From Gemmobacter aquarius (GTDB lineage: Bacteria > Pseudomonadota > Alphaproteobacteria > Rhodobacterales > Rhodobacteraceae), in NCBI RefSeq assembly GCF_003060865.1, contig NZ_CP028918.1, positions 690,001-754,000 of the forward strand: 64,000 bases of DNA, in the 5' to 3' direction. Within the stretch, counting starts at the first letter, position 1; the number at the start of each line of letters is the position of its first letter. This document shows, in pieces, positions 29,627-39,101 of the stretch. The notes beneath the pieces are model-generated. The model did not search any database and had not been told where the DNA came from. It was given only the letters and a program-made list of their open reading frames with translations. The translations under genes were made by a program, and so were the position numbers.

Positions 29627-30634
29627 ATGTCTGCTGCCGTCGAATTCCGTTCCGTCTCGCGTCACTTCGGCCCGGCCTCCGCCCCTGTCAAAGCGGTCGA
29701 TGGTGTCGATCTGACCATAGCCGAGGGCAGTTTCTTTGCCATGCTCGGGCCGTCGGGCTCGGGCAAGACCACCTGCCTGCGCCTGATCTCGGGGTTCGAG
29801 AAGCCGACGCAAGGCAGCATCCGCATCTTCGGGCAGGATGTTTCCGACATTCCACCGAACCGGCGCAACGTGAATACCGTGTTTCAGGATTACGCGCTGT
29901 TCCCGCATATGTCGGTGCGCGACAACGTGGCTTACGGGTTGATGGTCAAGGGCGCCCCTCGCCGCCAGCGCGAGGCCAAGGCCGACGAGATGCTGGCGCT
30001 GGTCAAGCTTGATGGTTACGGCGACCGCAAGCCGTCGCAGCTTTCGGGCGGGCAGCGGCAGCGCGTGGCGCTGGCGCGGGCGCTGGTGAACGAACCGCGC
30101 GTGCTGCTGCTGGATGAGCCGCTCGGGGCGCTTGACCTGAAGCTGCGCGAGGCGATGCAGGACGAGTTGAAGGCCTTGCAGGCGCGGCTTGGCATCACCT
30201 TTGTCTTCGTGACCCACGATCAGGGCGAGGCGCTGTCGATGGCGGACAGTCTGGCCGTGTTCAATGATGGCAAGATCGCCCAGATCGGCACACCGGCCGA
30301 GGTTTACGCGCGCCCACGCACGCGGTTCGTGGCCGATTTCGTGGGGTCGTCCAACGTGCTTGCGCCGGCTGTGACCCGCGCCTTTGGCGGGCCTGACCGC
30401 TGGTCATCGCTGCGCCCCGAGGCGCTGCGCCTGACAGCGGCGGATGGCGTGGCTCTGTCAGGCACCGTCACCGCGCACCGCTACCTTGGCGCGGGCAACC
30501 GCGTTTCGGTGGCGGTGGGCGGGGCCGAGATTTCGGCGCTGGTCGCATCGGGCCAAAGCTTGCCCGCAATCGGCGCTGTGGTCGGGCTTGGCTTCGATCC
30601 GTCCGCGCTGCATGTGATGGAGGGCGAGGGATGA
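29627..30634 (+). CDS. Polyamine-type ABC transporter ATP-binding protein (PotA-like)
   Basis: A 335-residue ATPase. Walker [12 protein letters not shown]-loop [15 protein letters not shown], Walker [13 protein letters not shown] and H-loop [10 protein letters not shown] are all canonical. The last 80 residues form a TOBE-type regulatory domain, as in PotA. The ATG at 29627 starts the family sequence; the open frame upstream overlaps the binding-protein gene and has no match. The stop is followed by an unusual 208-base gap before the permease gene. Confidence 0.93.
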   Translation: MSAAVEFRSVSRHFGPASAPVKAVDGVDLTIAEGSFFAMLGPSGSGKTTCLRLISGFEKPTQGSIRIFGQDVSDIPPNRRNVNTVFQDYALFPHMSVRDNVAYGLMVKGAPRRQREAKADEMLALVKLDGYGDRKPSQLSGGQRQRVALARALVNEPRVLLLDEPLGALDLKLREAMQDELKALQARLGITFVFVTHDQGEALSMADSLAVFNDGKIAQIGTPAEVYARPRTRFVADFVGSSNVLAPAVTRAFGGPDRWSSLRPEALRLTAADGVALSGTVTAHRYLGAGNRVSVAVGGAEISALVASGQSLPAIGAVVGLGFDPSALHVMEGEG

Positions 30635-30846
30635 CCGCGCCCGCACAACACCGGCAAGCCCGCATGGCGCGTGCCTTGCGTGCAGCGCAACATATCGGAA
30701 ATCCCACCCGTGCTGTCAAACGTGGTGACACCAGCCAAACCCCTTGCCCTTCGCGTTGCCGCGCCGTGCAATCGGCCCGCCGGAAAGGTCCACCGGACCT
30801 TTCCGCGTCGGGCCTCTTGGCAATGCTGCACGGGTCAACCCCATGA
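30631..30846 (+). CDS. Possible 71-residue coupled ORF between ATPase and permease
   Basis: An open frame of 71 codons whose ATG overlaps the ATPase stop as ATGA and whose TGA overlaps the permease start as ATGA, so it fills the gap exactly. The product is basic and arginine/alanine/proline-rich with four cysteines and no recognised domain. Its first five residues, MTAPA, equal the first five of the next permease. A perfect hairpin lies inside it. It may be a real coupling peptide, a remnant of a duplicated start, or chance. Confidence 0.35.
   Translation: MTAPAQHRQARMARALRAAQHIGNPTRAVKRGDTSQTPCPSRCRAVQSARRKGPPDLSASGLLAMLHGSTP
30781..30805 (+). other. 11-bp hairpin in the ATPase-permease gap
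   Basis: cggaaaggtcc pairs perfectly with ggacctttccg around the loop acc, 38 bases before the permease ATG. It may modulate read-through or ribosome flow. Confidence 0.7.
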
Positions 30847-31781
30847 CCGCGCCTGCCATCCTCCCCTCGCGCGGGATAGCCGACCGGCTGACCGCGCTGT
30901 TCTGGCGGTATCCGCGGGTGCTGCTGGCGCTGCTCTTGACGCCGCCCTTGCTGTGGCTGGGGGTGGTCTACCTCGGCTCGCTGGCCGCGCTTTTGCTGCA
31001 ATCGTTTTATTCCATCGACGAATTTTCCGGCATGGTGAAGGAGGAATTCACCCTAAAGACCTATGGCGAATTGCTGCGCGCCCAGAACCTCGACATCATC
31101 CTGCGTACACTTCTGATGTCGGCGGCGGTGACGGTGGGCTGTGCGCTGATCGCCTTTCCCGTCGCCTATTACGCCGCGCGCTTTGCGCGGGGGCGGTGGA
31201 AGGCGGTGTTCTATCTGGGGGTCATGCTGCCCCTGTGGTCGAGCTATCTGGTCAAGGTCTATGCGTGGAAACTGATCCTTGCCAAAGAGGGGATCATCAC
31301 ATGGGCCGCCGATGCGCTGCACCTGTCGATGGTGCTGAACGCGGTGCTGGCCATTCCCGGCATCGGGGGGAATTCGCTGTCCACATCGTGGATCGGGACG
31401 TTCCTTGTCTTTGTCTACATATGGCTGCCCTATATGATCCTGCCGATGCAGGCGGCCCTTGAACGGGTGCCGACCTCGATGCTGGAAGCGTCGGCCGACC
31501 TTGGCGCCAGCCGGTCGCAGACCTTCCGGACAGTGATCTTTCCGCTGGCCATGCCCGGCATCATCGCGGGGTCGATCTTTACCTTTTCGCTGACGATGGG
31601 CGATTACATCATCCCGCAGATCGTCGGCACCTCGGCCCGTTTCATCGGGCTTGCGGTCTACCAGTTGCAGGGCACGGCGGGGAACATCCCGCTGGCTGCG
31701 GCCTTTGCGGTGGTGCCCATCGTGATCATGCTGATCTACCTGACCATCGCCAAACGTCAGGGGGCTTTCGATGCACTCTGA
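30843..31781 (+). CDS. Polyamine-type ABC transporter permease (PotB-like)
   Basis: A 312-residue inner-membrane permease with six predicted helices. The cytosolic coupling loop reads [20 protein letters not shown], an EAA motif, and the AYYAARFARGRWK segment after the second helix is typical of PotB. The ATG at 30843 was chosen because it is coupled to the preceding small frame and the first helix begins about 30 residues later; the longer frame from 30744 is not supported. It overlaps the next permease by 11 bases. Confidence 0.93.
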   Translation: MTAPAILPSRGIADRLTALFWRYPRVLLALLLTPPLLWLGVVYLGSLAALLLQSFYSIDEFSGMVKEEFTLKTYGELLRAQNLDIILRTLLMSAAVTVGCALIAFPVAYYAARFARGRWKAVFYLGVMLPLWSSYLVKVYAWKLILAKEGIITWAADALHLSMVLNAVLAIPGIGGNSLSTSWIGTFLVFVYIWLPYMILPMQAALERVPTSMLEASADLGASRSQTFRTVIFPLAMPGIIAGSIFTFSLTMGDYIIPQIVGTSARFIGLAVYQLQGTAGNIPLAAAFAVVPIVIMLIYLTIAKRQGAFDAL

Positions 31782-32577
31782 CCGCGCGTCCTTCGGCCTG
31801 CGCTTTGCCGCTGTCACGGGGCTGTTGTTCCTGCACCTGCCGATCCTGATCATCTTCCTTTACGCCTTCACCACCGAGGAGAAATCCTACGCCTTTCCGC
31901 CCCCCGGCCTGACCACCGAATGGTTCGCCGTGGCGTGGAACCGCGCCGACATCTGGCCGCCGCTTTACCTGTCGCTCTGGGTCGCCACGGTGTCGACGCT
32001 GCTTGCGATGATCCTTGGCACGCTGGTGTCGGCGGCCATGGCGCAGACGCGGTTCTTCGGGCGCGAGCAGATCTCGCTTCTGATCCTTTTGCCCATCGCG
32101 CTGCCGGGGGTGATCACCGGCATGTCGCTGCGGTCGGCGTTTTCGATCATGGATATCCCGTTCTCGACTCTGACGATCATTCTGGGCCATGCCACGTTCT
32201 GCATCGTCATCGTCTACAACAACGCGGTCGCCCGCTTTCGCCGCCTGTCGGGCGGTATTCTGGAAGCGTCAGCCGATCTGGGGGCCAACAGTTTCCAGAC
32301 CTTCCGCCATGTGCTGCTGCCGAACCTTGGCTCGGCGTTGCTGGCGGGCGGGATGCTGGCCTTTGCGCTGTCTTTCGACGAGGTGATCGTGACCACCTTT
32401 ACCGCAGGCCAGCAAAGCACCCTGCCGATCTGGATGTTGCAAGAACTGGTGCGACCGAGGCAGCGCCCCGTGACCAACGTGGTCGCAATCGTCGTCTTCG
32501 TCACGACCTTCATCCCCATCCTCATCGCCTATTACCTGACCCGAAACGGCTCTGAAACCGCAGGGGCCGGCAAATGA
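31771..32577 (+). CDS. Polyamine-type ABC transporter permease (PotC-like)
   Basis: A 268-residue inner-membrane permease with six helices. The coupling loop is [20 protein letters not shown], again an EAA motif, and a conserved [15 protein letters not shown] segment follows. Together with the upstream permease it forms the channel. The overlap with its neighbour shows translational coupling. The aldehyde dehydrogenase starts 10 bases later, so transport and oxidation are on one transcript. Confidence 0.93.
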   Translation: MHSDRASFGLRFAAVTGLLFLHLPILIIFLYAFTTEEKSYAFPPPGLTTEWFAVAWNRADIWPPLYLSLWVATVSTLLAMILGTLVSAAMAQTRFFGREQISLLILLPIALPGVITGMSLRSAFSIMDIPFSTLTIILGHATFCIVIVYNNAVARFRRLSGGILEASADLGANSFQTFRHVLLPNLGSALLAGGMLAFALSFDEVIVTTFTAGQQSTLPIWMLQELVRPRQRPVTNVVAIVVFVTTFIPILIAYYLTRNGSETAGAGK

Positions 32578-32587
32578 AAGGAAAGCC

Positions 32588-34021
32588 ATGACCAAGCATA
32601 TCGATACCGCCCTTCTTGTCGGTTCCAGCTTCGAGGCCGGTCAGGAAGCGGTCGAGCCGATCCTGAACCCGCGCACGGGCAAGCTGATCCTTGACGTGGC
32701 CGAGGCGTCCACCGCGCAGGTAGACCGCGCGGTGGCGGCGGCGCGCCGTGCCTTTGGGGCGTGGTCGCGCACCACGCCTGCGGAACGGGCGGGGGCATTG
32801 CTGCGGATCGCCGACCGGATCGAGGCCGAGGCCGATGCTTTCGCAGCACTCGAGGCGCTGAACTGCGGCAAGCCGATCAACGCGGCGCGACACGACGAGA
32901 TTCCGGCCATCGTCGATTGCTACCGCTTCTTTGCGGGCGCGGTCCGCACGCAGCACGGATCGCTGGCAGGGGAGTATATGGCCGGCCACACCAGCATGAT
33001 CCGGCGCGATCCGGTGGGGGTGATCGCGTCGATTGCGCCGTGGAATTATCCGCTGATGATGATGGCGTGGAAACTGGGGCCTGCCATCGGGGGCGGCAAT
33101 ACGGTGGTGTTCAAGCCTTCGGAACAGACCCCGCTGACCGCGCTGAAGATGGCGAAGATACTGGCCGAGGAATTGCCCGAAGGGGTCGTGTCGGTCGTCA
33201 CGGGGCGGGGGCAGACGGTGGGAAGCTACCTGATCAACCATCCCGATGTGGACATGATCTCGCTGACCGGAGATGTCGCTACAGGCAAGAAGATGCTGGA
33301 TGCGGCGGCGCGGACGGTTAAGCGCACGCATCTGGAACTGGGTGGCAAGGCGCCGGTGATCGTCTGCGACGATGCCGACATTTCGGAAGTGGTCGATGGT
33401 CTGCGCGCCTTTGGCTATTACAACGCAGGGCAGGATTGCACCGCCGCCTGCCGCATCTATGCGGGGCGCAAGGTCTATGACCGGCTGGTGGCCGACCTGT
33501 CGTCGGCGGTGTCGACCATCGCATTGGGGCTTGAAGATGACACCGCGAACGAGATCGGGCCGCTGATCAGCCTGCGCCAGCGCGACCGTGTGGCATCTTT
33601 CGTGAACCGCGCGCGCGAGGTGGGGCATATCGAGGTGACAACCGGCGGCGAGGCGATGCCGAACGGCTTTTCCTACAAGCCCACCGTCATCGCCGGTGCG
33701 CGCCAAGAGGACGAGATCGTGCGGCGCGAGGTCTTTGGCCCCGTGGTGTCTATCACCCCGTTTTCCGATGTGGATCAGGCGGTGGGCTGGGCCAACGACA
33801 GTGACTACGGCCTCGCCTCGTCGGTCTGGACGCGGGATGTGGGGCGCGCCATGTCGACCGCCGCCCAACTGCGTTATGGCTGCACCTGGGTGAACACGCA
33901 TTTCATGCTGGTCAACGAAATGCCGCATGGCGGGTTGAAGCAATCGGGCTACGGCAAGGACATGTCGGCCTATGCGCTCGAGGACTACACCGTCGTCCGC
34001 CATGTGATGATAAAGCATTGA
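32588..34021 (+). CDS. Aldehyde dehydrogenase, gamma-aminobutyraldehyde type
   Basis: A 477-residue NAD(P)-dependent aldehyde dehydrogenase. The nucleotide-binding segment is [20 protein letters not shown] with [11 protein letters not shown]; the catalytic glutamate is in [10 protein letters not shown] and the nucleophilic cysteine in [13 protein letters not shown]. The cysteine context (GQDC followed by TAACR) is that of gamma-aminobutyraldehyde dehydrogenases (PatD/Prr). It would convert 4-aminobutanal, formed from putrescine, to GABA. Its position directly after a polyamine-type importer supports putrescine use, although no putrescine aminotransferase is in the operon. Confidence 0.9.
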   Translation: MTKHIDTALLVGSSFEAGQEAVEPILNPRTGKLILDVAEASTAQVDRAVAAARRAFGAWSRTTPAERAGALLRIADRIEAEADAFAALEALNCGKPINAARHDEIPAIVDCYRFFAGAVRTQHGSLAGEYMAGHTSMIRRDPVGVIASIAPWNYPLMMMAWKLGPAIGGGNTVVFKPSEQTPLTALKMAKILAEELPEGVVSVVTGRGQTVGSYLINHPDVDMISLTGDVATGKKMLDAAARTVKRTHLELGGKAPVIVCDDADISEVVDGLRAFGYYNAGQDCTAACRIYAGRKVYDRLVADLSSAVSTIALGLEDDTANEIGPLISLRQRDRVASFVNRAREVGHIEVTTGGEAMPNGFSYKPTVIAGARQEDEIVRREVFGPVVSITPFSDVDQAVGWANDSDYGLASSVWTRDVGRAMSTAAQLRYGCTWVNTHFMLVNEMPHGGLKQSGYGKDMSAYALEDYTVVRHVMIKH

Positions 34022-34026
34022 ACCTT

Positions 34027-34049
34027 ATGGCCCCTGTCCAGGGGGCCAT
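34027..34049. terminator. Bidirectional hairpin between convergent genes
   Basis: atggcccc pairs with ggggccat around a 7-base loop, starting 6 bases after the dehydrogenase stop and ending 20 bases before the end of the convergent RraA-like gene. Confidence 0.65.
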
Positions 34050-34068
34050 GTCCGATCCGTCTGGCGGC

Positions 34069-34749
34069 CTAGCGCGACAGCGCGGGCAGGCCGAAAACCT
34101 CGGTGGCGGATTTGCCTGCGGCCAGACCCGCGATCCAGCTTTCCTCACGCGCAAGTTTGGCCTCGGCGGCGTCGATCAGGCCACGAACCTGCGCGGGCGA
34201 CAGCGCCACCAGACCGTCATCGTCGCCGATCACCAGATCGCCCGCAGCGACCGCAGCACCGCCGATGGTGACGGGCAGGTTGATGTCGCCGCGTTCGGCC
34301 CCGCTTGGCCCGCGCGGGTTGATAAAGCGCGAGAACACCGCGAAATCCGACCAGCCGCCCAAGGTGCCGGTGTCGCGCACCGCACCGTCGCAAACCACCC
34401 CTGCCACGCCCTTGGCCCGCAGATGGCCCGACAGGATATCGCCGATCATCGCGGCCTCGCGGTGGCCGCCCGCATCGATTACCAGCACCTGCCCGCGCGT
34501 GATCACATCAAGCGCATGCAGCACCGCGCCGAAATCGGGCGCGTCGCAGCGCACCGTCACGGCTTGGCCAAACAGGCGCGGCTGCTGGCCTGCCGGTCGC
34601 AACGGTCGGATCGCGGGGTCGATCTGGCCCTCGCCCTGCACAAGATCGGCGGCGATCGCCACGGGAACCGGCCGCCAACGGGCAATCTCGGCTGCGGTCA
34701 GGTCGGACGGGGGCGGGGTATGCAGCGTGACGGGCATGGGATGTCTCAT
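34069..34749 (-). CDS. RraA-like / HMG-aldolase-type protein
   Basis: A 226-residue protein of the RraA fold, which includes 4-hydroxy-4-methyl-2-oxoglutarate/oxaloacetate aldolases and RNase E inhibitors. Characteristic segments are DVITRGQVLVIDAGGHREAA, then GDILSGHLRAKGVAGVVCDG with the catalytic arginine in GAVRDTGTL, and GDLVIGDDDGLVAL. The AVRD and DDDG positions match the metal-binding aldolase type rather than RraA proper, but this is inferred. An inner ATG at 34737 is an alternative start. It is four bases downstream of the aminotransferase, with which it is probably co-transcribed. Confidence 0.8.
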   Translation of the reverse strand: MRHPMPVTLHTPPPSDLTAAEIARWRPVPVAIAADLVQGEGQIDPAIRPLRPAGQQPRLFGQAVTVRCDAPDFGAVLHALDVITRGQVLVIDAGGHREAAMIGDILSGHLRAKGVAGVVCDGAVRDTGTLGGWSDFAVFSRFINPRGPSGAERGDINLPVTIGGAAVAAGDLVIGDDDGLVALSPAQVRGLIDAAEAKLAREESWIAGLAAGKSATEVFGLPALSR

Positions 34750-34753
34750 AGGG

Positions 34754-35941
34754 TCAGGGGCGGGTGTGCAGGGCGCGGCCAAGGGCGGCAATTCCGGCTT
34801 CGATCTTTTCGATCGGTTGGGCCGAGAAATTCAGGCGGGCGAAATTGGCGCGCGGAGTCAGCGGAAAGAACGTGGCCCCCGGCACAAAGGCCACGCGGGC
34901 CTTGGGCAGGGCCACGTCGCGCATGAAGGCGGTGGCGTCGAACCCTTCGTCGAAGGTCAGCCATGTGAACAGCCCGCCCTCGGGATCGGTCGCCGCGATG
35001 TCTTGCGGCAGGTGCCTGCGGATCGCGTCAAGCATCGCCTCTTTCTTCACGGCATAGGCAGCGCGCAGGCGGGCGATATGGGCCCACAGGTCGTAGCGGT
35101 CCAGAAACAGGCTGGCCGCCGCCATGTTCAGCGTCGAGGTCTGGGTGTCGGCTGCGACCTTCAAAAGCCCCATCCGCGCCAGCAGATCGGGCGCGGCCAG
35201 TGCCCAGCCGATCCGCAGGCCGGGCACCAGCACCTTTGAAAAGCTGCCAAGGTGGATCACCCGCCCCTCGGTATCGAGCGATTTCAGTGTCGGCAGGTTC
35301 TGCCCCGAAAAGCGGATATGGCGGTAAGGCGTGTCTTCCAGCACGATCAGGTCATGCCGGTTGGCCAGCGCGATCAGCTCTTTGCGCCGCGCGAGCGACA
35401 GGGTCACGCCGGTCGGGTTCTGGAAATCGGGCACGGTATAGATCATCCGCGCCTTGGGGTTGGCTGCCAGCACGCCTGCAAGAAGATCGGTCCGCATCCC
35501 ATGGGCATCGACCGGCACCACGGCATAGGCGGGCTGGCTGGGGGCAAAGGCGATCAGCGCGCCCAGAAAGGTGGGGTCTTCGGTCACGATCACATCGCCG
35601 GGGTCCACCAGCATCCGCGCGGCGAAATCCAGCCCCTGCTGCGACCCCTGCAGCACCAGCACATCGCCCGCCGTGCAGGCCATGCCATCTGCCACCATCA
35701 GCGCCGCGATCTGCTCGCGCAGCCGTGGCAGGCCGTCTGACGGGGCGTATTGCATCGCAGCCCCGCCGGGGGCGCGAATGATCTCGTCAAACACTTTTGC
35801 CAACTGGTCCGCAGGAAACAGCGTCGCGTCGGGATAGCCGCCGCCGAACGAGATGATCGACGGATCGGCCCCCAGCGCCAGCAACTCGCCGATGGCCGAG
35901 GGGCGGACTTGCGCCATCCGTTCTGCGTAACGTGCTGTCAT
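34754..35941 (-). CDS. PLP-dependent aminotransferase, class I/II (2-aminoadipate-type)
   Basis: A 395-residue enzyme of the fold-type I aminotransferases. The lysine that binds pyridoxal phosphate is in HLGSFSKVLVPGLRIGW; other conserved parts are the SFGGGYPDATLFP segment near the N-terminus, GSQQGLDFAARMLV, and PDFQNPTGVT, with the asparagine that touches the cofactor. The pattern is most like LysN/2-aminoadipate transaminases and MocR relatives, without the MocR DNA-binding domain. The amino donor is not identifiable. Start ATG at 35941; the frame extends a little further without support. Confidence 0.88.
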   Translation of the reverse strand: MTARYAERMAQVRPSAIGELLALGADPSIISFGGGYPDATLFPADQLAKVFDEIIRAPGGAAMQYAPSDGLPRLREQIAALMVADGMACTAGDVLVLQGSQQGLDFAARMLVDPGDVIVTEDPTFLGALIAFAPSQPAYAVVPVDAHGMRTDLLAGVLAANPKARMIYTVPDFQNPTGVTLSLARRKELIALANRHDLIVLEDTPYRHIRFSGQNLPTLKSLDTEGRVIHLGSFSKVLVPGLRIGWALAAPDLLARMGLLKVAADTQTSTLNMAAASLFLDRYDLWAHIARLRAAYAVKKEAMLDAIRRHLPQDIAATDPEGGLFTWLTFDEGFDATAFMRDVALPKARVAFVPGATFFPLTPRANFARLNFSAQPIEKIEAGIAALGRALHTRP

Positions 35942-36024
35942 TCCCGAACGGTCCCGCCCTGTTTGCCGCGCTACAGGTGGCACGAAGCGGCGGCCCGCCG
36001 CAAGCGGAACACCGGCCTTTGGTC

Positions 36025-36043
36025 GCGGCCCTGCAAGGGCCGC
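36025..36043 (-). terminator. Hairpin downstream of the cadherin-like gene
   Basis: gcggccct pairs with agggccgc around gca, beginning 15 bases after the gene's last stop codon (minus strand). Confidence 0.65.
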
Positions 36044-36057
36044 GCGGCGTCTTCGCG

Positions 36058-38766
36058 TCAGAACCGGTGCTGCAACAGCACGTCGACCGACAGGCTTTCA
36101 TAACTCGGCGCACCGATGCCGTCATAGGTCGCGCTGGCCGAGAGTGTCGCCCCCGAGGCGAAGACCCGCTTCATGCCTGCGCTGATGCGTCCGCGATGGC
36201 CTTCGTAACTTGACGCACCCCCCGTGAGGCTGCTTGACCACACGTCCGCCAACCCGAAGCTCAGTTCCATGCTGCCCGACGACACCTCGACCGGAAAGCT
36301 GACCGCGATCCCCGGTGCGATCTGGATCAGGGCGGTTTCGGTCGCGGCGACGGCGATGGCCGCTCCGTTGACATAGGCATCGGTGGTTTCGCGTACATAA
36401 CCGGCGCTGAGCGTGGGCTTCAGCGTCAGCTTGCCGCGCGCAACCTCGCCCGACACGCCCAGAAGCGCCAGAAGACGGTCGCCGCCGAACTTGTCTTCAA
36501 AGGTGCCGGTCGGGGACAGGCTGTTGTCGGTCCGGCCATAAAGCAAGCGGCCCTGCAGGGTGACAGGATGGCTTTCCAGCGCCACCAAGGCGTAGGGACC
36601 GGCCAGCCAGCCCGTTCCTTCCCCGACCGACAGCCCGTCGACGGTTTTCAGATGGTCGACCTGCGCCATGATGCCCAAGGCAAAGCCGTTGCCCTGTATC
36701 ACATGCGCGCCCACCGACCCGAGGATATAGTCGGCCTCGGCCCCGTCGACCGTGGACCACGCGCCTTTCAGCCGCAGCCAGACCGGCTTGTCGGGGGCGG
36801 TCGAGATGTCGGCCTGTCCGCCCATCGACGATACGGTCAGGTTCGCGGTGCCATCCGATGCGCCCGGCAGCAGCATGTCATCCATGTCGGGCTGGTTCGA
36901 CAAAAGCAGCGTGCTGCGGGTCTGCACGAACTTTACGACCTCTTGACGCGCCGCTTCGATTTCATCGTCCGACGGGGTCTCTACCGGCGTCTCGGTCTGG
37001 ACCGGAAGCACCATGATCGTCAGGGTTGCCCGCAACCCCTCGCCGCGCGGCGGACCAAGATCGCCAAGGTCGAGCGTGGAAAAGGCGGCGGGCGCGAAGT
37101 TAAGGTCAGGGTCGAGGTCGCCCACCTTCTGGCCGAAGCCGATGTTCAGCACGACCTCGACCTCGGTCGCTTCGGTCACGACCGGCGCGGTGAAGCTGGT
37201 GGTCTCGGCATCGGGCGAGCCGAAGGTCACGCCGGGCGTATCGGTCGCCCAGGAATAGGTCGGCATGGAATCTTCCGGAAGCACGCTGTCGGCTGCCGAC
37301 AGGGTGACAACCTCGCCGCTGGTCAGGCCGTAGGTGCCGTTCACCGCCGTCTTGCCCACCACCTTTGCCACCGCCTCGTCTTCGGGAAGCGCGATGCGGG
37401 GCGGGAAGATCGTGACGATTACCGACTTGGTGTTCTACAAAAGCCCGACCGACACGGTCAGATTGAACGTAAGCGTCAGCGCATTGGCGCCGGGTTCCAG
37501 ATCGGGCGCGGTAAAGGTCGCATCCTGCTCGTCTGCGCTGGCCAAGACCACGACGGGCACGCCCGGGGTCAGGTCGATCTGTTCCCATGCATAGGTCAGG
37601 CCCGCATTCGTGCCCGTGTTCGTATTAACCGAATTTCCACCGACAAGCGTGACAAGCTGGCCAGCGTTTCCGCCCGAATGGCCGGGCTGCGCGACCGGCG
37701 CCTGGTTCGGTTGGGGCCGCGTGACCGCGACGGTGTAGGTCTTTTTGGTCTGCCCGTCCTCGGCCGTGACCTCGATCGTAAAGGTGTTGGTGCCGGAATT
37801 GAGCGTAGTTTCCACTTCCGTGCCGCTTGCCAAAGGGTTCCCGCCCAGTTTGAGCGTCGCATTCGGCTGGTTCACCATCGCCGTCAAGGTCGTGATGTCC
37901 ACATCCAGCGCGACGGTCGCGGTATAGGATGTCATATCGGCGGAAAAGTCGGGCGTTAGCGTGACACCTGACAGGGTCAGCGACGACAGGGTCGCATCCG
38001 TCGATGGCGGAGGCGGCGGGGGCGGGTCGCCGCGGGTGACGGTGATGACATAGGCGGTGAAGTTAATGCCGTTCTCGGCCGTAGCCTCGACCGTTATGGT
38101 ATTGGGACCGGGTTCAAGGTTGACGGTCATTCCCGTGACGTCAACGATCGCAAAGCTCGCATTCGGGTCTGTCACGACCGCCGTAACGGTCGTGCTGGTC
38201 ACGTTGGATGCGACCGTTGCGGTGTATTGCGTGACCGCCGGATCGAAGGTCGGCGAAAGGGTGATGCCCGACAGGCTAAGCGACGACAGGGTCGAAACGT
38301 CCGAGGCCGCTGCCGTGGGCGTTACTTGCACCGCTGTGGTGGTGGTACCCTTCAGCGCATATTCGTAATTGGAGACGACGCCGCCTTCGGTGCCCGTAAA
38401 GGTGAAGCCCAGATAGTCGTCCGATTCAAAATCCGTCGTGGGTCCGGTGTGCACCAGGTTGGAGACACTGGTTATGCCGCAGTTATTGAGCGCCGTTACC
38501 GATACCCGGGCATAGCCATTGAATCTACCGCCGCCCGTATAGGTTGCCTCACCCCCCACTTCCGACGAACTGGTCAGAAAGACCATCGCATTGCGCTGCG
38601 TGGCATTCATCGAGAATTCGACCGTGCAAGTCCCGAGTGCCCTCGATTCAGCAATCGTAGCCCCGCCAAAGGCATCGGCCCGCTGGCTGGGTGCAACCAA
38701 GGCCGCCACGGCAAGGCACAAGACCATAACTCCACGCCAGAACCGGCGGATCATATTCTTGGCCAT
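36058..38766 (-). pseudogene. Secreted cadherin-like / beta-barrel surface protein interrupted by one in-frame TAG
   Basis: A single reading frame of 902 codons plus the final stop, broken only by TAG at 37435-37437. Before it: a signal peptide (MIRRFWRGVMVLCLAVAALV, cleaved after ADA), a 120-residue beta domain, two cadherin-like beta-sandwich repeats (about 160-245 and 255-345, each opening with LSSLSLSG- or LSSLTLSG-type strands and ending in YVITVTR or YTVAVTR), and a PKD-like domain. After it, in the same frame: 21 codons, then a further PKD-like domain and a C-terminal transmembrane beta-barrel of about 280 residues ending in VDVLLQHRF, the terminal phenylalanine typical of outer-membrane proteins. 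The upstream half alone lacks an anchor and the downstream half alone (possible GTG at 37371) lacks a signal. The break may be a nonsense mutation, a read-through site or a sequencing error. Confidence 0.8.
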
Positions 38767-39101
38767 CTTTGGCACTCCAACCACTTTTTACATCACAAAA
38801 GGCGCGGGTGCCGTCAGCGGCGCCCGTCTTGCTGGATAAAACAGTGCATGATGACAAAAGTATATAAATTATAACCTTTCGGACGGGTCGCATTTGCCGC
38901 CATGCGTGCCCGAAACAGCACGGTCAGTCCGTCGGGGTTGTCGGCTCTGCCCGTCCTCGTCGTGCCGGTCGCCCGCGCGGGTTGCAAAGGCACAAGGTGA
39001 GCTGTTCGCCACCCTGCACCTGTGGATTGCAAGATTTGTTGCGATATGGCGCGGCCTTGATACTATACGTTTGTTCAACAAGATTCGGATAAGGGCTTGG
39101 C
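38767..39101. other. 335-base divergent intergenic region
   Basis: Lies between the cadherin-like gene (minus) and the flavoenzyme operon (plus). It is distinctly richer in A and T than its surroundings, with a tatataaattata stretch at about 38859-38873 that could hold the promoter of the minus-strand gene and TTGATA plus a TATACG stretch near 39057-39069 on the plus side. The small reading frames here look like chance. The 11-base palindrome at 39071-39081 is listed separately. Confidence 0.5.
39071..39081. promoter_or_regulatory. Candidate operator upstream of the methylamine-type operon
   Basis: ttgttcaacaa, a perfect 5-1-5 palindrome 20 bases before the ATG of the first operon gene and overlapping the likely start of transcription. 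It could be bound by the TetR regulator encoded as the last gene of the operon. No second copy was noted near that regulator gene. Confidence 0.4.

Noticed and set aside
37106..37588. A third minus-strand frame spanning the TAG in the cadherin-like gene, suggesting a frameshift
   Set aside because: Direct reading shows both flanking parts are in one and the same frame, so the break is a nonsense codon rather than a frameshift.
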